64,000 nucleotides of DNA from CAVVVS01 sp963751355 (GCA_963751355.1 CAVVVS010000055.1:1-64000); one strand, 5' to 3'. Shown: positions 1 through 9,093, counted from the first letter of the stretch. The notes: generated by a model from the sequence alone, not told the origin. A program made the numbers and translations.

Positions 1-35
1 GTTCTTCTCCTGTTCTTCGACTGATTACGTATTGC
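1..35. other. Probable residual Oxford Nanopore adapter at the contig end
   Basis: Bases 25-35 read TTACGTATTGC and bases 11-19 read TGTTCTTCG. These match the start and end of the Nanopore ligation adapter (recalled as ...TGTACTTCG...TTACGTATTGCT) at 19 of 25 ungapped positions. The last 11 bases match exactly. The dnaE reading frame loses all resemblance to its family exactly here, so this stretch is best read as untrimmed technical sequence. The adapter sequence is from memory; the match was made by eye. Confidence 0.75.
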
Positions 36-1575
36 GGTTCATACCTTCAAGTACTTTGGCATACTTGATAAGATTTTGAATATCAGGGTCTTTAGACTCT
101 TTCACCCATTTTAATTCGGGGACTTCATTTAAAGCTTGTTCAATCGAGAAAACCTTCCCGAATTTTGAAGGAATGAACTTAGTTATTTTATTAACAACCG
201 GGATGGGAATTTTCAATACGCGTGCAACATCACGAATTACTGCTTTTGAAGATAGCCGGTTGAAAGTAATTATTTGACTAACGCACTCGTTACCATATTT
301 TTCCCGGACATAATCTATCGCTTCTCCCCTTTTGTCATCGGCAAAATCAACGTCAATATCGGGCATAGATTTTCTGGCAGGATTAAGAAATCTTTCGAAA
401 AGCAGATCATACTTGAGCGGATCAATATTAGTTATACCAAGAGTAAAAGCAACTAAGCTTCCGGCAGCACTGCCCCTGCCCGGACCGACAGCAATTCCTC
501 TATCCTTTGATGCATTTATAAAATCCTGGACTATTAGAAAATACCCGGAGAATCCCATTTGTTTAATAGTTTCAACCTCAAAATTGAAACGGTCTTCTAT
601 TTCAGGTGTGATTTTATCAAATTTTGTATGCAAACCATCTCTGGCGAGCAGTTCAAAATATTCATCCAAATTTTTCGCGGGAGAATCATGCGGGATAGGA
701 AATTTTGGGTAATAGTGTCCTTTAAAATCTAGGTTCAGATCAATTTTTGATTCAATCTCAAGTGTATTTTCAACAGCTCCCTTATAATCTTTAAAGAGTT
801 CAATCATTTCTTGAGAAGATTTAAAATAAACCTGATCTGTTCCGTATCTTAACTGCCGGTAATCGCTGCCGTTTTTATCTGAAAGAAGCAGCAAAATATT
901 ATGAGCGATGGAATGATCTTTTTCTATATAATGGCAATCATTTGTAGCCACTAATTTAATTCCAAGTTCTTTTGCAAGTTTGGGCATTCCTTCAAGAATG
1001 GGTTTATCAACATCCATAAAATGGTTTTGAATCTCGAGGTAAAAATCATCACCAAATATTTCTTTGTAAGTAACAGCAACATTTTTTGCTTTCTCATAAT
1101 CATTATTAACAAGATGAGCAGATACCACTCCACCAGCACAGGCAGAAGTACAAACTAACCCTTCCCGGTACTCTCTTAATAATTCAAGATCGATCCTTGG
1201 TTTATAATAAAATCCTTCGGTATGCCCTAATGTGGACAATTTTGAGAGATTTCGGTATCCCTGCTTGTTTTTTGCTAGAAGGATTAAATGATTGTAGTGT
1301 TTTGATTTTTTCCTTCCGTTTCCGTCTTCGGGTCTACCTCTATCTTTTCTGCTTCCCTCAACTACGACATAAGCTTCCATGCCGACAATTGGTTTTATTC
1401 CGGCTTTCTTCGCTTTTTTGTAGAATTCAGCAATACCATACATCACCCCGTGATCCGTAAGGGCTACGGCATGCATATTATTTTTTTTGGCAGCGTTTAC
1501 AAGATCATCAACAGTACATGCGCCGTCCTGAAGGCTGTAATGAGTGTGGTTATGAAGGTGAACAAAATCTGACAT
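25..1575 (-). CDS. dnaE: DNA polymerase III alpha subunit, N-terminal part (truncated by contig end)
   Basis: Replicative polymerase of the DNA polymerase III holoenzyme, cytoplasmic. The visible 513 or so residues hold the PHP domain (HLHNHTHYS at 6-14, DHG at 41-43) and the start of the polymerase palm. GPGRGSAAGS lies at 364-373 and PDIDVDF at 405-411, whose aspartates bind the catalytic metals. A full DnaE is about 1,100-1,200 residues, so more than half is missing. Family members continue from LEGMNRN into a His-Ala-(Ala/Gly)-Gly-Val-Val segment. Here the frame instead runs into adapter-like sequence, and the TAA at 25-27 is inside it, so the stop is artificial. The start at 1575 gives the expected N-terminus directly before the PHP motif. 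Confidence 0.93.
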   Translation of the reverse strand: MSDFVHLHNHTHYSLQDGACTVDDLVNAAKKNNMHAVALTDHGVMYGIAEFYKKAKKAGIKPIVGMEAYVVVEGSRKDRGRPEDGNGRKKSKHYNHLILLAKNKQGYRNLSKLSTLGHTEGFYYKPRIDLELLREYREGLVCTSACAGGVVSAHLVNNDYEKAKNVAVTYKEIFGDDFYLEIQNHFMDVDKPILEGMPKLAKELGIKLVATNDCHYIEKDHSIAHNILLLLSDKNGSDYRQLRYGTDQVYFKSSQEMIELFKDYKGAVENTLEIESKIDLNLDFKGHYYPKFPIPHDSPAKNLDEYFELLARDGLHTKFDKITPEIEDRFNFEVETIKQMGFSGYFLIVQDFINASKDRGIAVGPGRGSAAGSLVAFTLGITNIDPLKYDLLFERFLNPARKSMPDIDVDFADDKRGEAIDYVREKYGNECVSQIITFNRLSSKAVIRDVARVLKIPIPVVNKITKFIPSKFGKVFSIEQALNEVPELKWVKESKDPDIQNLIKYAKVLEGMNRNT

Positions 1576-1718
1576 GTTAATGATTACCTTATCAAAATTT
1601 AATCAACGTTAATCTTTCGATTCAAAATATTATAAATGAATAATGAAGTAATTGCAAGGAATTTGATTTAAAAATTTAGTGATAAAATTTTAGAAAAACT
1701 TGCCCGAATAAAAATTTA

Positions 1719-1866
1719 ATATTAGATGAGTCCACTCTAAAAAGAGTATCAATATCATTCTGAAGAATCGAAGCGACTAAAGAATCTCTCATATTATAAT
1801 AAGTTAGAGATTCTTCACTTCGTTCGGAACAACTAGTCTAAACTTTTTAGAAGAGTCTCATTAGAT
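1719..1866. repeat. MITE-like palindromic intergenic repeat
   Basis: An imperfect inverted repeat fills most of the dnaE-dut gap. The inner arms AAGAATCTCT (1780-1789) and AGAGATTCTT (1806-1815) are exact complements. The outer arms near 1725-1745 and 1840-1860 (GATGAG...CTCTAAAAAG and CTTTTTAG...CTCATT) pair with some mismatches. The core, CATTCTGAA...GAAGCGA...AAGAATCTCT, resembles the CATTCTGAGCGAAGCGAAGAATCT-type intergenic repeats common in many environmental bacterial genomes. It has no coding capacity. Mobility is inferred, not shown. Confidence 0.6.
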
Positions 1867-1872
1867 AAAAAG

Positions 1873-2331
1873 TTATTTTTTACCTGTGTGACCGAAACCG
1901 CCTTCCCCTCGTGTACTTCCATTTAATTGAGCCGCTTCTATAATATCGGCAATATAAACTCTTGATACAACTAGCTGTGCAATCCTGTCGCCGCGTGAAA
2001 TTTTAAAATCAGACTTTCCGAAATTCATCATTATAATTTTTATTTCACCGCGGTAATCCGAATCGATGGTTCCCGGTGAATTTAGAATCCCTATACCGTG
2101 TTTCAGTGCTAGCCCGCTGCGCGGCCGAACTTGAATCTCATAACCTCCCGGTATTTCAACCGAAAGATTTGTCGGGACCAAACTAACTTCTCCTGCACGA
2201 ATTATTAACTCATCTTTCACCGCAGCACGAATATCCATACCCGCACTTCCTTCCGTTGAGTAAAAAGGAAGTGGTATCTCATTAAATTCAGCATTCAATC
2301 TTTTAATTTTAATTGGAATTTTTTCAGTCAT
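1873..2331 (-). CDS. dut: dUTP diphosphatase (dUTPase)
   Basis: Hydrolyses dUTP to dUMP and pyrophosphate, keeping uracil out of DNA and feeding dTMP synthesis. All five trimeric-dUTPase motifs are present in order: AGMDIRA at 30-36, PRSGLALKHG at 70-79, GTIDSDYRGEI at 87-97, RGDRIAQLV at 113-121 and the C-terminal RGEGGFGHTG at 141-150, which closes over the active site. At 152 residues it has the normal family length. It starts 8 bases downstream of the end of the flippase gene on the same strand, so the two are probably cotranscribed. Confidence 0.96.
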   Translation of the reverse strand: MTEKIPIKIKRLNAEFNEIPLPFYSTEGSAGMDIRAAVKDELIIRAGEVSLVPTNLSVEIPGGYEIQVRPRSGLALKHGIGILNSPGTIDSDYRGEIKIIMMNFGKSDFKISRGDRIAQLVVSRVYIADIIEAAQLNGSTRGEGGFGHTGKK

Positions 2332-2338
2332 AACAGTA

Positions 2339-3802
2339 TTAAACTTCTTTCTTTAGAATTCTGTTTTTTAGAAATATTATTTCCTCTTTCCCGATTTTAA
2401 ATATTGCCAGAAGTATAATAAACAACAGCAGCATTAAAAACTTATTGGCTAAATTTAAATGTCCGCTGAATAACTGGACATAATAAATTGTGCCTACGAT
2501 TAGAACCGAGATAAATATTTTCCCGACTTTACCGAACTCATAATTTATTTTATAGAATTTTTGTGTGACGGCAAAATAACAAATAGCCATAACAAAATAA
2601 CTTGCAAGAGTTGCAATAGCAGCTCCCATTATTCCCATCGAAGGAATTAAAATAAAATTAATTCCTATATTAACGGCTGCTCCAATAATGGTAATTACCG
2701 GCACATAAATGCTTTTTTCCTTAATAAAAATACCTGCCGTAAATATCTGATAAATACCGTTAAACATATACCCGAGCAAAATTATCGGTACAATATTTAA
2801 GCCGCTCCAATATAAAGGACTAATAAGAGTTCTTCCGTGGAAAATCGGTATTTTAACAATATCACCGATGAAGAGAGAAATTACTATTAATATTATGGCT
2901 GCAGCTAACGTAAAGTAAGTGAGAACTTTTGAAAAAATTTCTTTTGCGTTTTTTTCCTTTGCGTTTTGTAAGAAAAAAGGCTGCCATGCATACTGAAACA
3001 TGTTCACAAACAACATCATGAATATGCCGAGTTTATAGTTTGCGTTATATATTCCGCTGGTTTTCAAATCCGTCATATGTGTTAAAATCGGTCTGTCAAT
3101 TCCTTGAATCAACATTCCCGCTAAACCTGCCGGAAAGTACGGTATTCCGAATTTTAGCAGTCTTTTAAGCAGATCAGTCTTTATTGTAAATTTGAGACTG
3201 TTTAAAACAGTAGGGAATACTAAGACAAATGATGTCAGCGACGCAAAAAGATTACTAACAAATACCGCTTCAATTCCCCATTTCAATTTTAAAATAAGAT
3301 AGAGGTTTAAGGCTACATTTACAATGATATTGGTTAATTTGAAGAGAGCGAATTTTTTTGCTTTTCTCTGCAGACGAAGTTTAATAAAGGGGATTACACA
3401 GATTGCATCAATAAAAAGGATAGGAGCAACAAAATAAATTAAATTATAAAAATCGGCAGGTATATCAAGTGCTTCATAAATCGGTTTTTTTAGTAATATT
3501 ACTGAGCAGCTTATAATAACCGCAACAATAAAGACGGAGAAATAAGGAGTTGAGAAAATATCTTTTTCATCTGCATTTTCCGGCATTCCGGCAAATTTTA
3601 AATATGCCGCATCCATACCATAAATTAAAACAATATTTAGTATAGCAATGAAAATATAAAGATTGCCGACGACTCCATATTCAGCCGGTAAAAAGATATT
3701 AGTATAGAACGGTACCAACAAAAACGTCAAAAACCTTCCCACCATAGTGCTGATTCCGTAAACGGCGGTGTCTTTTGTCAGTTCTTTTAATTTATTAAAC
3801 AT
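2339..3802 (-). CDS. Oligosaccharide flippase (Wzx/MATE-type polysaccharide exporter)
   Basis: A 487-residue polytopic inner-membrane protein with about 12-14 hydrophobic segments. The N-terminus (LKELTKDTAVYGISTMVGRF) matches the polysaccharide biosynthesis/Wzx-like branch of the MOP superfamily, which flips lipid-linked sugars across the membrane. It sits among housekeeping genes (dut 8 bases downstream, nadC 9 bases upstream), 15 kb from the second flippase of the polysaccharide locus (18930-20390). It may therefore serve a different glycan, such as one for lipopolysaccharide or glycoprotein. The substrate cannot be read from the sequence. Confidence 0.88.
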   Translation of the reverse strand: MFNKLKELTKDTAVYGISTMVGRFLTFLLVPFYTNIFLPAEYGVVGNLYIFIAILNIVLIYGMDAAYLKFAGMPENADEKDIFSTPYFSVFIVAVIISCSVILLKKPIYEALDIPADFYNLIYFVAPILFIDAICVIPFIKLRLQRKAKKFALFKLTNIIVNVALNLYLILKLKWGIEAVFVSNLFASLTSFVLVFPTVLNSLKFTIKTDLLKRLLKFGIPYFPAGLAGMLIQGIDRPILTHMTDLKTSGIYNANYKLGIFMMLFVNMFQYAWQPFFLQNAKEKNAKEIFSKVLTYFTLAAAIILIVISLFIGDIVKIPIFHGRTLISPLYWSGLNIVPIILLGYMFNGIYQIFTAGIFIKEKSIYVPVITIIGAAVNIGINFILIPSMGIMGAAIATLASYFVMAICYFAVTQKFYKINYEFGKVGKIFISVLIVGTIYYVQLFSGHLNLANKFLMLLLFIILLAIFKIGKEEIIFLKNRILKKEV

Positions 3803-3811
3803 AAATAAAGT

Positions 3812-4669
3812 TTAAAGTTGGTTTTGTGAGCCGGTTTTAATATTTAATGATATATCCAGCGCTTTTACACTATGAGTTAGTGCACCCACAGAAATATAGT
3901 CAACACCCGTTTCTGCAATGCTTTGTACAGTATCAAGATTTACATTGCCGGATGCTTCTATTTTGCACCTACCGTTTATCGCTTCAACAGCTTCTTTCAT
4001 TTCACTGATTTGAAAATTGTCCAGCATAATCATATCAACAATGCAGCCAAGAGCTTCCTCAACTTCTGTGATATTTTTCGTTTCAACTTCAATTTTATTA
4101 TGAAGTTTATTTTTCTCACGGTACTTTTTACAGGCATCTACCGCCCGGGTTATTGATCCTGCCACTTCTATATGATTGTCTTTAATTAAGAACATATCAT
4201 ATAATCCCATCCTGTGATTCATACATCCACTTAGCTTAACCGCAAGTTTATCAAGTATTCTTAATCCCGGAACTGTTTTCCGGGTGTCAGCAATTTTAGC
4301 ATTCGTATGCTCAATTTTTTGTTGAAAAATTTTAGCGATGGTTGCAATGCCGCTCATTCTCTGGAAAAAATTTAAAGCTGTGCGTTCTGCTGTTAAAATT
4401 GAAGTAGCTTTCCCATTGACGGAACAAACAATATCACCGGGATTAACATCATCTCCGTCGTGGAAATTTTTTCTAAATTCCAGTTTAGGATCAACAGTAT
4501 GAAATACTTTTTCAACAACATCAAAACCCGCAATAATACCTTTTTCTTTTACTAAGAAGTCTGCATAAGCACTTGTATCTTCAGGTACAATAGCTAATGT
4601 AGTGATATCGCCTTTAGCGGTATCTTCTTTCAATGCTGCTTTTATTATGTCGTCAATTTTATTATTCAT
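3812..4669 (-). CDS. nadC: Nicotinate-nucleotide pyrophosphorylase (carboxylating), quinolinate phosphoribosyltransferase
   Basis: Converts quinolinate and PRPP to nicotinate mononucleotide, CO2 and pyrophosphate in de novo NAD synthesis. Family signatures are clear: ERTALNFFQRMSGIAT near 95-110, DTRKT at 128-132, NHRMGL at 151-156 and KDNH at 163-166, which bind the phosphoribosyl and quinolinate groups. Its 285 residues match the family. Spacing of 5 bases to the thioesterase gene upstream and 9 bases to the flippase gene downstream suggests one transcript. No nadA or nadB is in the window. Confidence 0.96.
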   Translation of the reverse strand: MNNKIDDIIKAALKEDTAKGDITTLAIVPEDTSAYADFLVKEKGIIAGFDVVEKVFHTVDPKLEFRKNFHDGDDVNPGDIVCSVNGKATSILTAERTALNFFQRMSGIATIAKIFQQKIEHTNAKIADTRKTVPGLRILDKLAVKLSGCMNHRMGLYDMFLIKDNHIEVAGSITRAVDACKKYREKNKLHNKIEVETKNITEVEEALGCIVDMIMLDNFQISEMKEAVEAINGRCKIEASGNVNLDTVQSIAETGVDYISVGALTHSVKALDISLNIKTGSQNQL

Positions 4670-4674
4670 TTTTT

Positions 4675-5082
4675 CTAATAGAATTTTTTCATCGCTTCAA
4701 CAAAAAATGCAGGCGGTCGAACAGCCTTTTTGGTATTTTTATTAATGAAAACGTGCGTGGTATATCCTTCACCTACTGTATAGTCCGCACCTTTCTTAAA
4801 AATTCGATAATCGATCTTGATTCTGAATGATGGATTTTCTGTTACCCTTGATTCCACAATCAAAATATCATCGTAATGCGCCGGGTTTTGATATTTAACG
4901 TAAGCTTCAATTAACGGCAGTTGAAAACCATGGCTTTCAATTTCATGATATGACAGTCCATTTTCTCTTAACATTTCTGTCCTGCCGACTTCAAAATACT
5001 CCAGATACTTTCCGTTATAAACAAACTGCATTTGATCCGTATCGGCATAACGAACGCGGATTTCAGTTTTATGTATTAGCAT
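4675..5082 (-). CDS. Acyl-CoA thioesterase, 4-hydroxybenzoyl-CoA thioesterase/FadM (YbgC-like) hotdog family
   Basis: A single hotdog-fold domain of 135 residues. The signature RYADTDQMQFVYNGKYLEYF contains the catalytic Asp of the 4HBT class (Y-x-D-T-D-x-x-x-x-V-Y/H-x-x-x-Y). Such enzymes hydrolyse short or aromatic acyl-CoA esters. An in-frame ATG at 5136 would add 18 residues with no counterpart in the family, so the ATG at 5082 (MLIHKTEIRVRYADTD) is preferred. Neither start has a clear ribosome-binding site. The substrate is unknown. Confidence 0.85.
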   Translation of the reverse strand: MLIHKTEIRVRYADTDQMQFVYNGKYLEYFEVGRTEMLRENGLSYHEIESHGFQLPLIEAYVKYQNPAHYDDILIVESRVTENPSFRIKIDYRIFKKGADYTVGEGYTTHVFINKNTKKAVRPPAFFVEAMKKFY

Positions 5083-5235
5083 AGCTAAAAATTGTTGATG
5101 AATTTTATTCACAAATTTAGGAAAAAGGAAGGTCATTAATAAGAATGAGCTTAAAAAATATCAGGATGTTTAATAATTCTTATAAAAAATTATTGTTTTC
5201 TAATAAATTTCAGGTGTAAAAATATATTGAAAGAT

Positions 5236-6186
5236 TCACTCCGTAAAAGCACCCATCTTTCCAAATTTTTCTAACCTGCCGCTAATCAATTTATCAGGTT
5301 TTATTTTTATTATCTGTGTTAATTCCTCTTTTAGGGCGGCTTTTAAAATTCTTGCAGCTTCCTGATGATCAGTATGCGCTCCGCCCATAGGTTCGGGGAT
5401 TATTCTATCAATAATTTTTTGTTCAAGAAGATCGGGTGCAGTTAATTTTAATGCTTCTGCAGCCTGTTCTTTAAAATCCCAGCTTCTCCATAATATACTG
5501 GAACAAGATTCAGGACTGATAACGGAGTACCAGCAGTTTTCCAACATTAAAATTCTATCTCCCACTCCAATTCCCAATGCTCCGCCGCTTGCACCTTCAC
5601 CGATAATCACAACAATAATGGGAACTTTAAGTGTGCTCATTTCAAATAAATTGCGGGCAATTGCTTCCGCTTGTCCCCTTTCTTCAGCTTCCAATCCGGG
5701 AAAAGCACCGGGAGTATCTATCATAGTGATAACAGGCTTATTAAATTTTTCGGCAAGTTTCATTAAGCGTAATGCTTTCCGGTAGCCCTCGGGATTGGGC
5801 ATTCCAAAATTCCTGTACACGTTGGTTTTTGTATCGCGTCCTTTTTGATGACCGATAATCATTACTTTATATTCGTCTATTGCAGCAAATCCGCCAACGA
5901 TTGCTTTATCATCTTTATAACCTCTATCACCGTGAAGTTCCACAAAATTATCGGTGATAGCATAAATATAATCTAAAGTATAAGGTCGGTCGGGATGCCT
6001 GGCAAGCTGAACACGCTGCCAACGCGTTAGATCTTTATATATATTTTCCTTCAATTGATTCACTTTTTCTTCAATTTCAATTATTTCATCTCCAATATCC
6101 ATTTTATCCGCTAACTTTCTCATTTCTTCAAGTTTAGCTTCCAACTCCACAATTGGCTTTTCAAAATCCAAGATAGTTTTTGCCAT
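5236..6186 (-). CDS. accA: Acetyl-CoA carboxylase carboxyltransferase subunit alpha
   Basis: Transfers the carboxyl group from biotin carboxyl carrier protein to acetyl-CoA, forming malonyl-CoA with AccD. The sequence has the typical N-terminal coiled segment with E-x-K-L-E-E-M, then the crotonase-like core with HPDRPYTLDYI, HGDRGYKDDKAIVGG and RGQAEAIARNLFEMS. The glycine-rich GEGASGGALGIGVGDRI oxyanion region follows. Its 316 residues match the family (about 315-325). It begins 2 bases after the glycosyltransferase fusion gene upstream, so polysaccharide and fatty acid genes may share a transcript. Confidence 0.97.
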   Translation of the reverse strand: MAKTILDFEKPIVELEAKLEEMRKLADKMDIGDEIIEIEEKVNQLKENIYKDLTRWQRVQLARHPDRPYTLDYIYAITDNFVELHGDRGYKDDKAIVGGFAAIDEYKVMIIGHQKGRDTKTNVYRNFGMPNPEGYRKALRLMKLAEKFNKPVITMIDTPGAFPGLEAEERGQAEAIARNLFEMSTLKVPIIVVIIGEGASGGALGIGVGDRILMLENCWYSVISPESCSSILWRSWDFKEQAAEALKLTAPDLLEQKIIDRIIPEPMGGAHTDHQEAARILKAALKEELTQIIKIKPDKLISGRLEKFGKMGAFTE

Positions 6187-6188
6187 AA

Positions 6189-8171
6189 TTATGCCCTGCT
6201 ATTCCACATTTTGTTAAGAGTTTTGCCCAAAATTTCTAAGTCAAGCCAAATGTTTTGATTTTTTGCATATAAAATATCTAATTTACCAGCTTCACCTCCG
6301 TCGATATTTTCGGTAAACCAAAAGCCGGTTAATCCTGTTTTACCAAGATACAGGCTTCCCTTCTCTTCCGCTTTGTTAGGACCGACAAAGCTATGCTGCC
6401 CTTTTAAAATCAAAGGCACCTTTAGTATAAACTGATTAAATTCAGTAGGCTTGTCATTAAGTTTAACTATTAAATATATAAAAGGATAAATAAAAAACAA
6501 AACAAGTACTGCTAACGTATAATCAAATAACGACTTTACAAATTTAAAAAACGGATTGGAAATGTTGTATCTAATCTCAAACAAAGGTATATCATCTAAT
6601 AAAGCTATGGATGTTTTACCAACAATAAAATCGAGATCATTTCCGATTAATTTGAATTCAACATTTTCGTTGGGACATGATGCCACAATTCCCATCATTT
6701 GGGTGTATGAAAGTTCTTCAGACGAGAAGATAACTTCGTTAACCTTTTTCTCATTAATTATTTTTCTCACATTTTCCACGCTGCCGACAACTTCGAAGCC
6801 TTCAATTTCTTGACCGATCTCTTTATTCGAAAAACCTATAAGTCCGACGATTGAATGGAAGTCTGTTTTTCTATCTTTTAGTTTTTGAGCTATTTGAATA
6901 GTGTTAGAATTTAATCCCACAATTAGCGCCCGTCTATGTGTAAATCCGTCAGCCGATACACCCACTTTAAAGAATAACTTTAATATAATCCGCCAAAACG
7001 CGAGTACAAAAAACAAAATCAAATAAGTTATTATTACCGCAGCACGGCTGTATGCAAATTGTTTAAAAAAGAATGTGAGGGAAGAAACTATGAAGAAACT
7101 CATTAATATTGCGATGAAGTTTCTTAACACGGATAAAGAATCTTTTTTATAAACTCCGGATAATGATGCTACCAGTATATGAATGATAGCGGGGATTGTA
7201 AAAATTATCGGATAACTAAACGGAGGGAAACCCTTCCAATGACCAAACGAAGCATAGATATGATTAGCCGCTATAATGGCTAAATCAAAAAATATAAAAT
7301 CCAAAATTACAGAAGCAATAATTAATTTTCGTCTGCCTAGAAAAGCAAAGAATTTTCTGAATCCTATTGCAGACCTCAAAATAATTTCGACCAGGAAGGA
7401 ACTTGATAGATGCTTTTTCACAAAAAGATGCATTGCATCATAAAATATTTTTGTTTCATCAAGACTACTTCTTTTTGTGCTTTCACCCTTGTAATGGATT
7501 ATTTGAGTATTATGCACATAATAAACTTTATAACCTTCTTTTTGAATTCTATAACAAAGATCCAGATCTTCACCGTACATAAAAAATTGTTCGTCAAAAC
7601 CCCCTACTTTTTGATAAACATCTCTTCGCATCATCATGAATGAACCTGAGATGGCATCTACTTCATATGTTTTATTCTCATCCAGGTAAGTCAGATTGTA
7701 ACGCGCAAACAGCCTGCTATTTGGGAAAAATGAACTTAATCCCGTTACCTTGCAAAACGAAGTCCATGGACCGGGGAAACTCCTTCTGCAAGCAAGCTGA
7801 AGGGTTCCGTCCGGATTTAAAATTTTGCAGCCGGCTAAACCTGCCTGAGGAGTTTTTTTAAAAAACGAAATCATCTCCTTAAAAGTATCTTCGCCGACCA
7901 GTGTGTCGGGATTTAACAGAAGGAGATAATCGCCTTTTGCAACAGACAGACCAATATTATTTGCTCTTCCGAAGCCGAGATTTTCTTTATTAACAATTAA
8001 ATTAATTCCGGGAAATTTTTCTTGAAGTAATTCTACACTGCCGTCATCGGAAGCATTATCCACAACAATTATTTCGTAATTTAATGCTGCGGCAGCTTTT
8101 TTTATGGAATGGAGTAAATTCTGAAGAAATTCTTTTACGTTATAATTAACAATTATAATGGATAGATCCAA
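6189..8171 (-). CDS. Fusion of GT2 glycosyltransferase with a degenerate polyprenyl-phosphate sugar-phosphotransferase
   Basis: Residues 1-250 are a complete GT2 glycosyltransferase of rhamnosyltransferase type, with DNASDDGSVELL, the NPDTL metal site and the GEDLDLCYR segment. The rest resembles WcaJ-type enzymes: several membrane helices (about 280-400), a Rossmann-like CoA-binding domain (RRALIVGLNSNT onward) and a last membrane hairpin. The catalytic part is gutted. The family's K-F-R-S-M and D-E-L-P-Q stretches are absent, and only relics remain (QHSFVGPNK for the usual SIVGPRP, GKTGLTGFW, and a final LDLEILGKTL). The C-terminal half therefore probably anchors or regulates rather than catalyses. 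The gene lies between accA and the DPM-like gene. Confidence 0.75.
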   Translation of the reverse strand: MDLSIIIVNYNVKEFLQNLLHSIKKAAAALNYEIIVVDNASDDGSVELLQEKFPGINLIVNKENLGFGRANNIGLSVAKGDYLLLLNPDTLVGEDTFKEMISFFKKTPQAGLAGCKILNPDGTLQLACRRSFPGPWTSFCKVTGLSSFFPNSRLFARYNLTYLDENKTYEVDAISGSFMMMRRDVYQKVGGFDEQFFMYGEDLDLCYRIQKEGYKVYYVHNTQIIHYKGESTKRSSLDETKIFYDAMHLFVKKHLSSSFLVEIILRSAIGFRKFFAFLGRRKLIIASVILDFIFFDLAIIAANHIYASFGHWKGFPPFSYPIIFTIPAIIHILVASLSGVYKKDSLSVLRNFIAILMSFFIVSSLTFFFKQFAYSRAAVIITYLILFFVLAFWRIILKLFFKVGVSADGFTHRRALIVGLNSNTIQIAQKLKDRKTDFHSIVGLIGFSNKEIGQEIEGFEVVGSVENVRKIINEKKVNEVIFSSEELSYTQMMGIVASCPNENVEFKLIGNDLDFIVGKTSIALLDDIPLFEIRYNISNPFFKFVKSLFDYTLAVLVLFFIYPFIYLIVKLNDKPTEFNQFILKVPLILKGQHSFVGPNKAEEKGSLYLGKTGLTGFWFTENIDGGEAGKLDILYAKNQNIWLDLEILGKTLNKMWNSRA

Positions 8172-8179
8172 AGTATCAC

Positions 8180-8905
8180 CTATTTTAGAAGACCCAATAT
8201 ACTTCTTATTCTAAGCTTCCAAACCATTAAGATTGCTTCCCGTACGATCTTCTTAGACATTTTAGAAGTTCCTTTTACCCGGTCGTGGAAGATAATTGGT
8301 ATTTCTGTTACTCTAAACCCCTTTTTCCAGGCTTTAAAAGTCATCTCAATCTGAAATGCATAACCATTCGAAGCTATTCGATCAAGGTCTATGGCTTCCA
8401 GTACTTCGCGACGAAAACATTTATAACCTCCTGTGGCATCACAAACAGGCATTCCAGTTATATATTTGGTGTACCCATTGGCAAAATAACTTAGGAACAG
8501 TCTTTTAATAGGCCAGTTTACTACATTTACTCCCGTTTTATACCGGCTGCCTAAAACCAGGTCGCTATCTTTAATCGTTTTTAGAAAATTTTTAATCTCT
8601 TTAGGATCATGTGAATAATCAGCATCCATTTCAAATATATACGAATAATCGTTATTGAGCGCATACTTAAAGCCCGCCACATAAGCCGTACCGAGTCCCA
8701 TCTTTTTTTCTCTTTTTAGTAGTTTTGCTCTTGGTTCCGACTTACTTAATTCTTCCACAAATGCAGCCGTTCCGTCCGGTGAGTTATCATCAACTATTAA
8801 AACATCAATTCCATTTTTGTACCTGTTGAGAATATCGGGGATCATTTTTTTAACGTTCTCAAGTTCGTTATAAGTCGGAATAATTATTAAGGATTTTTCG
8901 TTCAT
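8180..8905 (-). CDS. Polyprenol monophosphomannose synthase-like GT2 glycosyltransferase
   Basis: Transfers a sugar (mannose in characterised members) from a nucleotide sugar to a polyprenyl phosphate at the membrane face. The dolichol-phosphate-mannose-synthase pattern is strong: PTYNELENV at 10-18, VDDNSPDG at 38-45, MGLGTAYVAGF near 69-79, and EMDADYSHDP with the metal-binding DAD at 94-96. GSRYKTG and GGYKCFRREVL follow. It has 241 residues and no C-terminal membrane domain, the usual bacterial form. It lies 8 bases upstream of the GT2 fusion gene in the same direction. Confidence 0.9.
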   Translation of the reverse strand: MNEKSLIIIPTYNELENVKKMIPDILNRYKNGIDVLIVDDNSPDGTAAFVEELSKSEPRAKLLKREKKMGLGTAYVAGFKYALNNDYSYIFEMDADYSHDPKEIKNFLKTIKDSDLVLGSRYKTGVNVVNWPIKRLFLSYFANGYTKYITGMPVCDATGGYKCFRREVLEAIDLDRIASNGYAFQIEMTFKAWKKGFRVTEIPIIFHDRVKGTSKMSKKIVREAILMVWKLRIRSILGLLK

Positions 8906-9093
8906 AATATTATAATTATATCAGTTAATAATTTGTTACGGCGCATGGGCAAAAGCAAATAGAGCGACGTATTTGTGTACTAAAATATTTTTTTCTGGAC
9001 TTAAAAAATCTAATCATTCTGGTTGAAAGTCAATTACTTTTTCAGCCATTTATTTAACGGCTTTGTTAAATATCGGCTCCCTGAATCTGGTGC

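Noticed and set aside
25..1575. dnaE interrupted by an intein or true nonsense mutation
   Set aside because: The sequence after the break has no intein start residues or splice motifs and matches a sequencing adapter instead.
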